A stretch of 64,000 nt of DNA from an uncultured Faecalibacterium sp. (lineage in GTDB: Bacteria; Bacillota; Clostridia; Oscillospirales; Ruminococcaceae), in assembly GCA_934513205.1 (NCBI GenBank), contig CAKSWU010000011.1, forward strand, positions 1-64,000, in the 5' to 3' direction. The position numbers and the translations under genes were made by a program. This document shows positions 34,238-43,527 of this stretch, in pieces. The notes beneath the pieces are model-generated. The model did no database searches and was not told the origin of the DNA. It was given only the letters and a program-made list of their open reading frames with translations. How positions within the stretch are numbered: position 1 is the stretch's first letter; every line of letters begins with the position of its first letter.

Positions 34238-34591
34238 TTACTGATCGAGGAACCGGATAAAATGATAGGACTCAACGATCTGGAAGTATTTGACGATGCG
34301 CGGATAGAGCGGCTCGGCCTTTTCGCCGAACTGTTCCTTCAGACGATCGGCAAGCTCCGCAACGGTCTTTTGTCCGTCGATCAGCGGCCAGAGATAGCTG
34401 CCGGTCTCGTCCAGATGGACTTGCGTGGTGCGCGGTCGGTGAAACACTTTTTGTGCGATCGTGTTGAACAGGCCCTTGTTCGTCACCTCAAGGGTGATAA
34501 GGCCGGTCTGTTCGTCTGTGTGCCAGCGTAGATCTTCCGCACGCTGCGGGATCAGATCCAGATAGTTGATCGACTGTTTCTTTTTACGCAT
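34238..34591 (-). CDS. PqqD-family protein (RiPP-recognition-element fold)
   Basis: This is a 117-residue protein of the PqqD type, a small winged-helix domain that in other systems binds precursor peptides for radical-SAM or other modification enzymes. Recognisable parts are FHRPRTTQVHLDETGSYLW and the IDGQKTVAELADRLKEQFGE segment with TVAEL, typical of the recognition element. Its start overlaps the OPT stop codon (TGATG), so the two are translationally coupled. No precursor or modifying enzyme is adjacent, so its partner here is unknown. Confidence 0.8.
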   Translation of the reverse strand: MRKKKQSINYLDLIPQRAEDLRWHTDEQTGLITLEVTNKGLFNTIAQKVFHRPRTTQVHLDETGSYLWPLIDGQKTVAELADRLKEQFGEKAEPLYPRIVKYFQIVESYHFIRFLDQ

Positions 34592-36480
34592 CAGTTCTTC
34601 TTTTTCTTCATGGAGAAGGCCAGCAGGCATGCGATCATGACGATCATCAGGACCACGCCGCCAATGTTGCCCAGATCAATGCTCAGGGCAGTGCTGATGC
34701 CGAACACAGCGAAGATGGCCAGCAGGATGCCGACCAGACCCTCACCGGCGATCATACCGGCGCAGAACAGGGTGCCGGTGGTGGACTGCTTTTCCTTGGT
34801 GGCAGCGTCAACGTTCTTGCGGCTGTCCATGAACCAGCGCACAGCACCACCGATCATGATGGAGGTGTTCAGGTAGATGGGCAGGTACAGGCCGATGGCA
34901 AAAGGCATCACAGGGATGCGCAGGATCTCCAGAGCAATGGCAAGGAACACGCCGGCAAAGACCAGGTTCCAGGGCAGGTTGCCGCCCATGATGCCCTCAA
35001 CGATCAGCTTCATCAGGGTAGCCTGCGGTGCGGGGACCTCGGCACCACCGTAGCCCCATGCGCTGTCCAGCAGGTACAGCACACCGCCGATGGCCAGACC
35101 GGCGGCGATCACACCGATCAGCTCGCCGATCTGCTGCTTGACGGGGGTCGCGCCCAGCAGGTAGCCGGTCTTCAGGTCCTGAGAGGTGTCAGCAGCGATG
35201 GCAGCGCAGATGCAGATGACAGATGCGATGGCCATGGAGCCGATCATGCCGCCGATGCCAACGTTGCCGGTGGCCTTCAGGATCATGGTGGAGATCAGCA
35301 GGGTGGCGATGGTCATGCCGGAGACCGGGTTGTTGGAGCTGCCGATCATACCCACCATACGAGCAGAGACGGTGGAGAAGAAGAAGCCGAAGACAACGAT
35401 CAGCAGAGCGCCCAGCGGGCTGACGGGAATGGCCGGAGCCAGCCAGATGATGAGGATGATGAGCAGGATGCCGCCCAGAATAAAGGGCATGGGCATGTCC
35501 TTATCGGTACGGGTGGTGCCGGAAGTGCTGCCGCCCTTCATGCTCTTCATGGCATCACGGAAGGTGGATGCGATCAGGGGCAGGCTCTTGATCAGCGAGA
35601 TGATACCGCCGGTAGCAATGGCACCTGCGCCGATGTACTTGACGTAGTTGGACCAGATAGCGTCTGCACCGCCTGCTGCATACAGATCAGCAATGGTGGT
35701 GCCGGCTGCTGCCGGGTACAGGGAGATGTTTGCGCCGAACAGGCAGATCAGCGGGATGATGACCATCCAGCCCACCAGAGAACCGGCGAACATGTAGGAA
35801 GCGGTCTTGGGGCCGACGATGTAGCCCACGCCCAGCAGAGCGGGGTACACTTCCATGCCCAGAGCACCCTTGAAGGAGTTGAAGGCTACGGCAATGTCGG
35901 CGGGGATCATCTTCAGGCCGTCAACGACGAACTTGAAGATGGCTGCCAGACCCATGCCGGAGAACACAGTGGAGGCGTTTGCGCCGCCCTCTTCACCAGC
36001 CAGCAGAACGTCTGCGCAGGCGGTGCCTTCCGGGTACAGCAGGGTGGCGTGCTCCTTGACGATCAGCGCGTTGCGCAGGGGCACCATGAACAGAACGCCC
36101 AGAATACCGCCGCACAGAGCGATGAGGGTGATCTCCAGGATGCTGGGCTTGTCGCACAGGCCCTCTTTTGCCCACAGGAACAGCGCAGGCATGGTGAAGA
36201 TGGCACCGGCGGCAAGGCTCTCGCCTGCGGAACCGATGGTCTGCACCATGTTGCTCTCCAGAATGGAGTTCTTCTTCATCAGGACGCGGATGACGCCCAT
36301 GGAGATGACTGCTGCCGGGATGGAGGCAGAAACAGTCATGCCGACGCGCAGGCCCAGATAGGCGTTTGCAGCGCCGAAGATCACGGACAGGATGATGCCC
36401 ATGATCACGGAGGTGACCGTCATTTCTGCGGTGATCTTTTCCGCAGGAACGTACGGCTTGAAGACTTCTTGATCTTTCAT
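34591..36480 (-). CDS. OPT-family oligopeptide/metal-chelate transporter
   Basis: This is a multi-pass membrane carrier of the oligopeptide transporter family, which typically moves peptides or metal-chelate complexes inward with protons. The 629 residues begin at MKDQEVFKPYVP, with AAGGAG nine bases upstream. They show some 14-16 hydrophobic helices and motifs such as GAANAYLGLRVGMTVSASIP near the N-terminus, YPEGTACADVL, and SSNNPVSGMT. It is coupled to the PqqD-like gene, a combination seen in other Firmicutes; the substrate cannot be read from the sequence. Confidence 0.93.
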   Translation of the reverse strand: MKDQEVFKPYVPAEKITAEMTVTSVIMGIILSVIFGAANAYLGLRVGMTVSASIPAAVISMGVIRVLMKKNSILESNMVQTIGSAGESLAAGAIFTMPALFLWAKEGLCDKPSILEITLIALCGGILGVLFMVPLRNALIVKEHATLLYPEGTACADVLLAGEEGGANASTVFSGMGLAAIFKFVVDGLKMIPADIAVAFNSFKGALGMEVYPALLGVGYIVGPKTASYMFAGSLVGWMVIIPLICLFGANISLYPAAAGTTIADLYAAGGADAIWSNYVKYIGAGAIATGGIISLIKSLPLIASTFRDAMKSMKGGSTSGTTRTDKDMPMPFILGGILLIILIIWLAPAIPVSPLGALLIVVFGFFFSTVSARMVGMIGSSNNPVSGMTIATLLISTMILKATGNVGIGGMIGSMAIASVICICAAIAADTSQDLKTGYLLGATPVKQQIGELIGVIAAGLAIGGVLYLLDSAWGYGGAEVPAPQATLMKLIVEGIMGGNLPWNLVFAGVFLAIALEILRIPVMPFAIGLYLPIYLNTSIMIGGAVRWFMDSRKNVDAATKEKQSTTGTLFCAGMIAGEGLVGILLAIFAVFGISTALSIDLGNIGGVVLMIVMIACLLAFSMKKKKN

Positions 36481-36608
36481 GCTTGCACTCCTTGCGACAG
36501 CACAAACGTCCCGCTGCAAAAAAGCAAGGCGCTTGTGCCGTCTGTTTTCCTTTCCTATTTCCTAAAAATACGCACACCCTCAAAAAAGGGGACGCTAGCA
36601 CATGCTCT

Positions 36609-36637
36609 ATTATACTAAAGTGAAACGCCATGTGCAA
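36609..36637 (-). promoter_or_regulatory. Promoter of OPT operon
   Basis: Read leftward, TTGCAC (36637-36632) and TATAAT (36614-36609) are separated by 17 bases. The leader is about 120 bases. The rest of 36481-36828 shows no gene. Confidence 0.82.
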
Positions 36638-36828
36638 CTGGAAAATTTCACAATAAATTCATGGAAAGTTCGTGGAATCAAGCATTTTTTGTGAAAAATG
36701 AGCATAAAATTGAAAAAATACTCCATGCCACCCTCAAAAACTGTCCGCCTGTGGCGTACAGCGCGGAAGAATGCCCCTGCCTGCGGCGGACAGCGGCGCG
36801 GCAAACCGCCCCCGAAAGCGTAAAAATA

Positions 36829-36866
36829 CAGCCTGCTGCAAACACACTTGCGGCAGGCTGCGGGAA
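36829..36866 (-). terminator. Terminator of the kinase gene pair
   Basis: CAGCCTGC and GCAGGCTG form a stem. Read leftward it is followed by TATTTTTACG, beginning a few bases past the kinase stop codon. Confidence 0.8.
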
Positions 36867-36870
36867 AGGG

Positions 36871-38736
36871 TCACCAATAAGAATGGATGGGGACACCGGC
36901 ATCAAAGGCATTGGTCTCACACACACAGTCCAGGGAGAGGGTGACACTTGTCAGCGCACAGTTGCTGAAGGCTCCCCGGTAGATCTTCTGGACGCTGCCC
37001 GGAAAGGAAACGGAAGAAAGACTGCTGCAATTGCCAAATGCATAATTTCCGATGGCGGTGACGCCGTCCGGGACCGTGACGGAGGTCAGGGAGTCGCAAC
37101 CATAGAAGGAATAGGAACCGATGGTCTGCAGCCCTTCCGGAAGGGTGACCGAGGTCAGGCTGGTAAACTGGGTAAAGCAATAGGGCGGAATGGTGGGGAC
37201 AGAGGCCTGCAGGTCAATGGCGGTGACCCGGTCGGCAAATTCCGTCCACGGAGTACCGGTGATGGTGCCGCTGCCCCGAATGGTAAGAACACCTGTATCG
37301 GAAATGCTCCAGCTCAGGCCGTCACCGCAGTGCAAAGAGGAAGATGTTGCCGAATACACGGCGTATCCAACTCCGCCCACAAGTGCCAGAGCGGCAGCCC
37401 CGCCAAGGATGCCCAGCATCCTGCGGCGGGAGAGCGTGGTCTCCCCGGTTTTGACCGGCGCGGGCGCAGGGGCTGGTGCTGCCGCCTTTCGGGCAGCTCC
37501 CGCCTGTGCTTGTGCTTGTGCTTGCTGGCGCAGCTCGTTCAGCTGCTGCTGACGCTCCCGCTCCTGCTGCAGGCGGCGGGCACGCTCGGCTTCCTGCCGC
37601 TGCTTCTCCTGCTCCGCAAACAAATACAGGGTGGCATTGCTGTCCGGGGCGGGCTGCGGCGTTCTGGCTGCGGCAGCGGGCGCGGGCTGCGGCGGGATGG
37701 TCTGCCCGGCAAAAAGGTGGGTGGTGCGCTCCCCGTCTGCGGGGGGCTGCACGGGCGCTGCCACCCGGACGGTGGCGTCCCCGGCGGCGTCCGGCTGCAC
37801 GGGGGTTTCGGACAGTGCTTCCAGCGCGCGGCGCATCTGGGTGGGGTCCGCAAAGCGGTCGGCGGGGGCGGGGGCGCAGGCTTTCAGCACCACGGCAGCC
37901 AGCTGCGGGTCGGCGTTCACCGGCGGCGGCAGCGGCTCACCGGCAAGGCGGCGGTCGTGGGCACGCTCTTTTTCCAGCGCGGTCAGGGGCTGCGGATAGG
38001 GCGGGTAGAAGGGCATGCGGTTGGCGTTCAGCAGCTGGTACATCACAAGGCCCAGCGAATAGGTGTCCACGCTGGCGGTGTATTTTTCCCGCCGGAACAC
38101 CTCCGGCGCCATGTAGTTGACGGTACCGGCAAAGGTGGACGCCGCAGCGGAGGCGCTGGCCGTGCGCGCCACGCCAAAGTCGCCCAGCTTGTAGTCGCCG
38201 GTGTCAGAGAGGAAGATGTTGGCGGGCTTGATGTCCCGGTGGATGATGTTGTACTTTGCGCACACCTCCAGCGCGCGGCACAGGTGGATGCCCAGCCGCA
38301 CCACCTCCTGCGGGGGAACAGTGTCGAACTTCTTGAAATACTGGCTGATGGGGGTCAGAAGCTCCATCCGGATCAGGATGTCCCAGCCGATGCCGTCCGA
38401 GTGCTCGATGACGTCGTGGTCCTCGTAGCTGACGATGTTGCTGTGGCCCTTTACCTTGTTCATCAGGGCGATCTCCTGATTCAACGCAAGGACCGCCTGC
38501 CGGAAATAGGTGGAAGCGCCCTGATGGTCCAGACCGTCCTCCTCCATAAGGCTTTGCAGCTCCTCCGGGCTGGAAGGGATGGTGATGGCCTTCATGGCTC
38601 CGCGGTAGACGGTGCCGTTCAGCGGGTCGGTGCGCAGGATCTCGAACACCCTGCCGTAGCTGCCCGCACCCAGCTGTCTGCCAAGGGTCCATTTGCCAAA
38701 GAAAGGTTCGTACTTTTTGTAATATTCCGCATTCAT
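36871..38736 (-). CDS. Ser/Thr protein kinase with BspA-type leucine-rich repeats
   Basis: This is a Hanks-type membrane kinase. The 621 residues hold a kinase domain with a GAGSYGRV glycine loop (23-30), AMKAI lysine (49), HRDIKPAN (166-173), DFG (186-188) and APE. They continue into a Pro/Ala-rich juxtamembrane linker, a Gln/Glu/Arg-rich coiled coil (about 375-415), and one transmembrane helix (about 440-465). The outer part carries three or four leucine-rich repeats of the BspA type (LTSVTLPEGLQTIGSYSFYGC and similar). The extracellular repeats presumably sense a ligand or partner. It is 3' of a close paralogue, sharing nearly identical kinase and linker sequence but a different sensor. 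Confidence 0.93.
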   Translation of the reverse strand: MNAEYYKKYEPFFGKWTLGRQLGAGSYGRVFEILRTDPLNGTVYRGAMKAITIPSSPEELQSLMEEDGLDHQGASTYFRQAVLALNQEIALMNKVKGHSNIVSYEDHDVIEHSDGIGWDILIRMELLTPISQYFKKFDTVPPQEVVRLGIHLCRALEVCAKYNIIHRDIKPANIFLSDTGDYKLGDFGVARTASASAAASTFAGTVNYMAPEVFRREKYTASVDTYSLGLVMYQLLNANRMPFYPPYPQPLTALEKERAHDRRLAGEPLPPPVNADPQLAAVVLKACAPAPADRFADPTQMRRALEALSETPVQPDAAGDATVRVAAPVQPPADGERTTHLFAGQTIPPQPAPAAAARTPQPAPDSNATLYLFAEQEKQRQEAERARRLQQERERQQQLNELRQQAQAQAQAGAARKAAAPAPAPAPVKTGETTLSRRRMLGILGGAAALALVGGVGYAVYSATSSSLHCGDGLSWSISDTGVLTIRGSGTITGTPWTEFADRVTAIDLQASVPTIPPYCFTQFTSLTSVTLPEGLQTIGSYSFYGCDSLTSVTVPDGVTAIGNYAFGNCSSLSSVSFPGSVQKIYRGAFSNCALTSVTLSLDCVCETNAFDAGVPIHSYW

Positions 38737-38755
38737 AAGTCGATTCCTCCCCGTT

Positions 38756-40495
38756 TTATGCCTGGATCAGGTACCGGATGCAGAAGTACCGGATGCAGAC
38801 GAACAGCAGCACACAGAACAGCACAAAGGCAGCTGCCGCAGCAAGACCCGCCAGAACGGCAGACGCGGGCAGCTTGCGGTTTTTGTCGGCAGGTGCGGCC
38901 TTTTTTTGCAGCAGTGCGTGGAACAGATGCATCCCGCAGCCGACCCACAGGGCAAGCAGCACAGTCAAAAGAAGCGCAAAGGAGGAAAAGAACTCGGCGA
39001 TCGTAAAGTTATGGTAAAAGATAGCATAGACAAGATTATGAATAGGAATGTAATAGACGGTACGCAGCGGCGTCACAAAAAAGACCACTGCACACAGTGC
39101 AGCGACACGCCAGACGATCTTCCGGATGCGGGGATACTGCTGCAAAAGTCTGGCGGCATCGGTGGGCGCAGGGGCGGGTTCCGGTGCTGCCGCTTCCCGG
39201 GCAGCTTCCGCCTGTGCTTGTGCCAGCTGGCGTGCATGCTCTGCCTGCCGGCGCCTTTCGTTCAGCTGTTGCTGACGCTGCTGCTCCTGCTGATCAAACT
39301 GCAGGCGGCGCTGCTGCTCCTGCTGCTCCTGCTGCAGGCGGCGGGCACGCTCGGCTTCCTGCCGCTGTTTCTCCTGCTCCGCGAACAAAAACAGGGTGGC
39401 ATTGCTGTCCGGGGCAGGCTGCGGCGTTCTGGCTGCGGCAGCGGGCACGGGCTGCGGCGGGGTGGTCTGCCCGGCAAAAAGGCAGGTGGTGCGCTCCCCG
39501 TCTGCGGGGGTCTGCACGGGCGCTGCTGCCCGGATGGTGGCTTCCTCGGCAAAGTCCGGCTGCACGGGGGTTTCGGACAGTGCTTCCAGCGCGCGGCGCA
39601 TCTGGGCGGGGTCCGCAAAGCGGTCGGCGGGGGCGGGGGCGCAGGCTTTCAGCACCACGGCAGCCAGCTGCGGGTCGGCGTATACCGGCTGCGGCAGCGG
39701 CTCACCGGCAAGGCGGCGCTCCTGCGCCGTGCGCAGGATGTCCGGCGTGGGCACCTGCGGCGGCTGCGGGAAGAAGGGCATCCGCCGCCCGTTCAGCAGC
39801 TGGTACATCACAAGACCCAGCGAGTAGATGTCCACGCTGGCGGTGTACTTGCCCCCGCGCTGGATCTCCGGTGCCATATAATAGGTGGTGCCCGCAAAAG
39901 TAGACGCGCCGGTGGCGGCGCTGGCGATGCGCGCCACGCCAAAATCGCCCAGCTTGTAGTCGCCGGTCTCAGAAATGAAGATGTTGGCAGGCTTGATGTC
40001 CCGGTGGATGATGTTGTATTTCTGGCACACCTCCAGCGCGCGGCACATGTCGATGCCCAGCTTGACCACCTCCTGCGAAGGAATGGAGGCCATGGGCTGG
40101 AAATGCTGGTGGATGGGGGTCAAAAGCTCCATCCGGATCAGCACGTCCCAGCCGATGCCGTCCTCGTGGGGGTAGACCATGTGGTCCTCGTAGCTGACGA
40201 TGTTGGTGTGCCCCTTCAGCCGGGACATCAGGTGGATCTCGTTGGTCAGCTCTTTCACGAAGCTGCGATAATATTCGGCGGTGCTCTTTTCGTCCATGCT
40301 GCCCAGCAGCGAGGGAGCTTCGTCCTCGGAGGAAGGCACGGTGATGGCCTTCAGGGCACTGTGATAGACCGTTCCGTCAAAGTTGTCCCGGCACTGGATC
40401 TGGAACACAGAGCCGTAGCTGCCGGAACCCAGCTTCTTTTCAATGGTCCACTTGCCAAAAAGTGGCTCGTAGCGTTTGTAGTAGTCCGCATTCAT
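38756..40495 (-). CDS. Ser/Thr protein kinase with C-terminal membrane helices
   Basis: This is a 579-residue paralogue of the downstream kinase: GSGSYGSV, ALKAI, HRDIKPAN, DFGVAR, APE, the same ETPVQPD and ADGERTT linker segments, then a Gln/Arg-rich coiled coil. After that it differs completely. It ends with about three hydrophobic helices and no leucine-rich repeats, so it would sense inside or within the membrane. The start is the second of two adjacent ATG codons (40495 or 40498), better spaced from GAGG. The 19-base gap to the next kinase implies a single operon. Confidence 0.92.
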   Translation of the reverse strand: MNADYYKRYEPLFGKWTIEKKLGSGSYGSVFQIQCRDNFDGTVYHSALKAITVPSSEDEAPSLLGSMDEKSTAEYYRSFVKELTNEIHLMSRLKGHTNIVSYEDHMVYPHEDGIGWDVLIRMELLTPIHQHFQPMASIPSQEVVKLGIDMCRALEVCQKYNIIHRDIKPANIFISETGDYKLGDFGVARIASAATGASTFAGTTYYMAPEIQRGGKYTASVDIYSLGLVMYQLLNGRRMPFFPQPPQVPTPDILRTAQERRLAGEPLPQPVYADPQLAAVVLKACAPAPADRFADPAQMRRALEALSETPVQPDFAEEATIRAAAPVQTPADGERTTCLFAGQTTPPQPVPAAAARTPQPAPDSNATLFLFAEQEKQRQEAERARRLQQEQQEQQRRLQFDQQEQQRQQQLNERRRQAEHARQLAQAQAEAAREAAAPEPAPAPTDAARLLQQYPRIRKIVWRVAALCAVVFFVTPLRTVYYIPIHNLVYAIFYHNFTIAEFFSSFALLLTVLLALWVGCGMHLFHALLQKKAAPADKNRKLPASAVLAGLAAAAAFVLFCVLLFVCIRYFCIRYLIQA

Positions 40496-40552
40496 CATAG
40501 CTGCCTCACACTTCCCCTGTCCGCAAGACAGGAAACGTCTCTTGTTTTATTT

Positions 40553-41320
40553 TTACACGGCACCGTAAATGCCGTGAACGGATACTTCGCCGGTAAAGAC
40601 GTGCTCCTCGCCGCTGTCGGTGCGCACCACAAGGCGTCCCTCGGCGTCCACGTCCACCGCTTCGCCTGCGCCCTGACGGCCGTCCGGCAGGTCAAAGGTG
40701 ACCCGGCGGCCCAGATTGATGCAGGCGGCCTTGTACTCCTCCCGGAAGGGCGCAAAGCCGTCCCGGGCAAAGGTGTACAGGTTGCGGTCAAAGCCAAAGT
40801 CGGTCAGCCCCTCCGCCAGCCACGCGGGGTCGGTGGAAAGATCCACCTTGGCACCCTGCAATGCCAGCGAGGTGCCGTGGGGCAGACCGGCGGCGTCAAA
40901 ATAGTTCTGGGTCTGGGCAAGGTTAATGCCGATGCCGCACAAAATGCCCCTGCCCTGCTGCTGATAGCCGTAGCTGACGCTTTCGCACAGGATGCCCACC
41001 ACTTTTTTGCCGTTCAGCAAAAGGTCGTTGGGCCATTTGATCTGGCAGTCCACCCCGTAGCGCAGCTGCAGCTGACGGCGCACCGCAAGGCTTGCCAGCA
41101 GCGGCAGGGTGGCGGGCTGCGCCAGCGGCTCCCGGATGGCCACCGTGTAGTACAGGGCGCGGCCCTCGGCGTTGACCCAGCTGCGGCCCAGCCGTCCGCG
41201 GCCCGCGGTCTGGTTCTGGGTGTACACCGCCCCCACAGGGCCAAACTCTTCAAAATGCTCTTTTGCATAGGCGTTGGTGCTGCCGCATTCCGGCAGATAG
41301 CGCACCTCGTTGATGCTCAT
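40553..41320 (-). CDS. birA: Biotin--[acetyl-CoA-carboxylase] ligase
   Basis: BirA activates biotin with ATP and attaches it to biotin carboxyl carrier proteins. The 255 residues cover the catalytic core with GRGRLGRSW, the substrate loop KWPNDLLLNGKKVVGIL and the C-terminal SH3-like domain. There is no N-terminal helix-turn-helix, so it is a non-regulatory (class I) ligase. Its start overlaps the stop of the upstream phosphodiesterase by four bases, showing operon organisation. Confidence 0.95.
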   Translation of the reverse strand: MSINEVRYLPECGSTNAYAKEHFEEFGPVGAVYTQNQTAGRGRLGRSWVNAEGRALYYTVAIREPLAQPATLPLLASLAVRRQLQLRYGVDCQIKWPNDLLLNGKKVVGILCESVSYGYQQQGRGILCGIGINLAQTQNYFDAAGLPHGTSLALQGAKVDLSTDPAWLAEGLTDFGFDRNLYTFARDGFAPFREEYKAACINLGRRVTFDLPDGRQGAGEAVDVDAEGRLVVRTDSGEEHVFTGEVSVHGIYGAV

Positions 41321-41808
41321 TTCTGCGGCACCTCTCTGTGTTCATAGGCGGCGACCTTGCCGTTGTTCAGCGTCAGGATGCCGTAGGTATCGGCACCGGT
41401 GTAGCACCGTCCGCAGGAGCCGGGGTTGAACAGGAACACGCAGCCCTGCGTCTGGGCAAAGGGCACATGGGTGTGGCCAAACAGCGCCACCTCGGCGCCC
41501 CGGGCAGCGGCCGCATCCGCCAGCGTGTCCAGATCGTATTTCACGCCGTACATGTGACCGTGGGTATAAAAGATCACCACGTTGTCAAAGGCGGCCAGAC
41601 CGTCCAGCGGTTCCAGCGCGCCAAAGTCGCAGTTGCCTGCCACGGCGTAGGTGCGCAGCTTGGGGTGCCGGGTCAGTGCCTGCTCCAGATCCCGCAGACC
41701 GTCCCCCAGAAAGATCAATGCGTCGATGTTTTTTGCCTCTTTGTTCAGGATGCGCTCAATGGCATCGCGTCCGCCGTGGCTGTCGCTCAGAACCAGAAGA
41801 TTTGTCAC
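41317..41808 (-). CDS. YfcE/MJ0936-type metallophosphoesterase
   Basis: This is a small phosphodiesterase of the calcineurin-like superfamily, usually dimetal-dependent with broad activity on phosphodiesters. The 163 residues have all metal-binding motifs: DSHGG (8-12), GDG (about 35), GNCD (about 58), THGH and GHTH (about 110). The cellular substrate is unknown. It overlaps birA by four bases and is separated from rsmI by about 48 bases. Confidence 0.92.
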   Translation of the reverse strand: MTNLLVLSDSHGGRDAIERILNKEAKNIDALIFLGDGLRDLEQALTRHPKLRTYAVAGNCDFGALEPLDGLAAFDNVVIFYTHGHMYGVKYDLDTLADAAAARGAEVALFGHTHVPFAQTQGCVFLFNPGSCGRCYTGADTYGILTLNNGKVAAYEHREVPQK

Positions 41809-41856
41809 GAAAAGGGTCCTCCTCTATCATAGCTGATTGGATTTACGGTGCCGGAC

Positions 41857-42705
41857 TCACTGCCCGGTCTGCTGCAGCACCAGCAGCTGTTTATATACTT
41901 CACTCTTGGAATAGGCGGTGCCCTGTGCGGCGGCCTTTGCGGCTGCCGTGGGGCCAAAGCCCTGCGTGGTCAGTTCCAGTGCCCGCCGGGCGGCCTGCTC
42001 CAGCGTCAGCTCCTGCTCCGGGTCGGCGCACGCCGGTGCGCCCGCCATGACCAGAACGTACTCGCCCCGGGGGTCGGCGGCGCGGTAGTGCTCCACAGCT
42101 TCGCCCAGCGTGGTCTTCCAGACCTCCTCGTGGAGCTTGGTCAGCTCCCGGCAGAGGGTGATGCTGCGGTCTGCGCCAAAGGCAGCGGTCAAGTCGTCCA
42201 GCGTGGTGCGCAGTTTGTGGGGCGCTTCGTAAAAGAGGACGGTGCGCTTTTCCTGCAAAAGCTCGGCAAGACGCTCTTTTTTCTGCTTGCGGTTCACCGG
42301 CAGAAAACCCTCGAACACCCAGCGGGAGGTGTCCTGCCCGGACACCGCCAGCGCGGTGACGCAGGCACTGGCAGCCGGCACCGGCACCACCTTGATGCCC
42401 CGCGCCAGCGCGTCCCGTACGATGACCTCGCCCGGGTCGGAGACACAGGGCATTCCGGCATCGCTGCACAAGGCGCAGTTCTCCCCTGCCTCGATGCGCT
42501 GCAAAATGGCCTCGCCCTTCTGCAAAGCGTGCTCGTAGTAGCTGACCATGGGCTTTTTCAGCCCCAGATAGTTCAGCAGCTTCATGGTCACCCGGGTGTC
42601 CTCGGCGGCAATGAAGTCTGCCGCGCCAAAGGTGGCAGCCACCCGGGGCGGCATGTCGTCCAGATTGCCGATGGGCGTCGCCACGATATAAAGAGTCCCT
42701 GCCAT
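41857..42705 (-). CDS. rsmI: 16S rRNA (cytidine-1402-2'-O)-methyltransferase RsmI
   Basis: RsmI methylates the ribose of C1402 in the decoding centre, using S-adenosylmethionine. The 282-residue tetrapyrrole-methylase-fold protein has the RsmI hallmarks LYIVATPIGNLDD at the start, AAEDTR, CSDAGMPCVSDPG and PVPAASACVTAL, plus the C-terminal extension. It lies 15 bases downstream of a second methyltransferase gene. Confidence 0.96.
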   Translation of the reverse strand: MAGTLYIVATPIGNLDDMPPRVAATFGAADFIAAEDTRVTMKLLNYLGLKKPMVSYYEHALQKGEAILQRIEAGENCALCSDAGMPCVSDPGEVIVRDALARGIKVVPVPAASACVTALAVSGQDTSRWVFEGFLPVNRKQKKERLAELLQEKRTVLFYEAPHKLRTTLDDLTAAFGADRSITLCRELTKLHEEVWKTTLGEAVEHYRAADPRGEYVLVMAGAPACADPEQELTLEQAARRALELTTQGFGPTAAAKAAAQGTAYSKSEVYKQLLVLQQTGQ

Positions 42706-42720
42706 AATTACCTCCTGAAT

Positions 42721-43395
42721 TTATCGTCCGTACAGCGCTGCCCCGGCGCTGATGAGCACATCCGGCTCCACCCGCAGACCGGTCCTGCGGTTCTTCTGCG
42801 CCTCCACCAGAAACAGCCACGGCGCGCCGTCCGCCCGGTTCTTGACAAAAGCCAGACGCTTGGGCTCCAGCCGGTGTGCCCGCAGCACGTCCAGCACCTC
42901 TGCCAGTCGCTCCGGGCGGTGGCACAGGGCAAAGCGTCCGCCGTCCTTCAAAAGCCGGAAACCGCAGGCACAGACATCCTCCAGCGTGCAGGTGTTCTCG
43001 TGCCGGGCAAGGGCGTGGGCGGCGCTGCGGCTTTGCGGTCCCTCGGTGAAATAGGGCGGATTACACGCACAGACGTCGAATTGCCCTTCATCCTGCCGCC
43101 ATGTGCGCAGGTCGGCGCAGACGGGGGTGATGTGGCTGAGCTGCTGCTCGGCTGCGGCGGCTGCCAGCAGCGCGCTGCCCTCGGGCTGCAGCTCCAGCCC
43201 GAGGCATGGGCCGCGATGGCCCCGGTCGTGCCACTCCAGCGCCACGATGCCGCAGCCGGAGCAAAGGTCTGCGGCCTTTTGCACGCGCTTGGGCTCGCAG
43301 AACCGCGCCAGAAGCAAAGCGTCGGAGCCGAACCGGTGCGCCGGGGTACAGTATACCATGGTCCTATTATACAAAACTTCCGTAGAATGTTCCAT
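42721..43395 (-). CDS. TrmN6-like tRNA/adenine N6-methyltransferase
   Basis: This is a SAM-dependent N6-adenine methyltransferase related to the enzyme acting on A37 of tRNA1(Val). The 224 residues include motif I DLCSGCGIVALEW, an acidic LGLEL, and the catalytic NPPY in CACNPPYFTEG. Its typical neighbour in Firmicutes is RsmI, as here. An in-frame ATG at 43359 may be an alternative start because the Shine-Dalgarno spacing at 43395 is long. Confidence 0.88.
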   Translation of the reverse strand: MEHSTEVLYNRTMVYCTPAHRFGSDALLLARFCEPKRVQKAADLCSGCGIVALEWHDRGHRGPCLGLELQPEGSALLAAAAAEQQLSHITPVCADLRTWRQDEGQFDVCACNPPYFTEGPQSRSAAHALARHENTCTLEDVCACGFRLLKDGGRFALCHRPERLAEVLDVLRAHRLEPKRLAFVKNRADGAPWLFLVEAQKNRRTGLRVEPDVLISAGAALYGR

Positions 43396-43460
43396 AGATA
43401 AGTGCGTTGTTCCCTCCCAGAAAAATCATTGGAATCCCCGGCGGATTTGTGCAAAAACAA

Positions 43461-43499
43461 AAAGCAGCAGACCCGCTTTTGGACAGGTCTGCTGCTTTT
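43461..43499. terminator. Bidirectional-looking terminator after ferredoxin gene
   Basis: AAAAGCAGCAGACC and GGTCTGCTGCTTTT flank a 12-base loop. Read leftward it is followed by TTTTTGTTTTTG. It probably ends the ferredoxin transcript. Confidence 0.88.
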
Positions 43500-43527
43500 G
43501 ATGCGTTATTCCGGCGACCGGCTGAAA

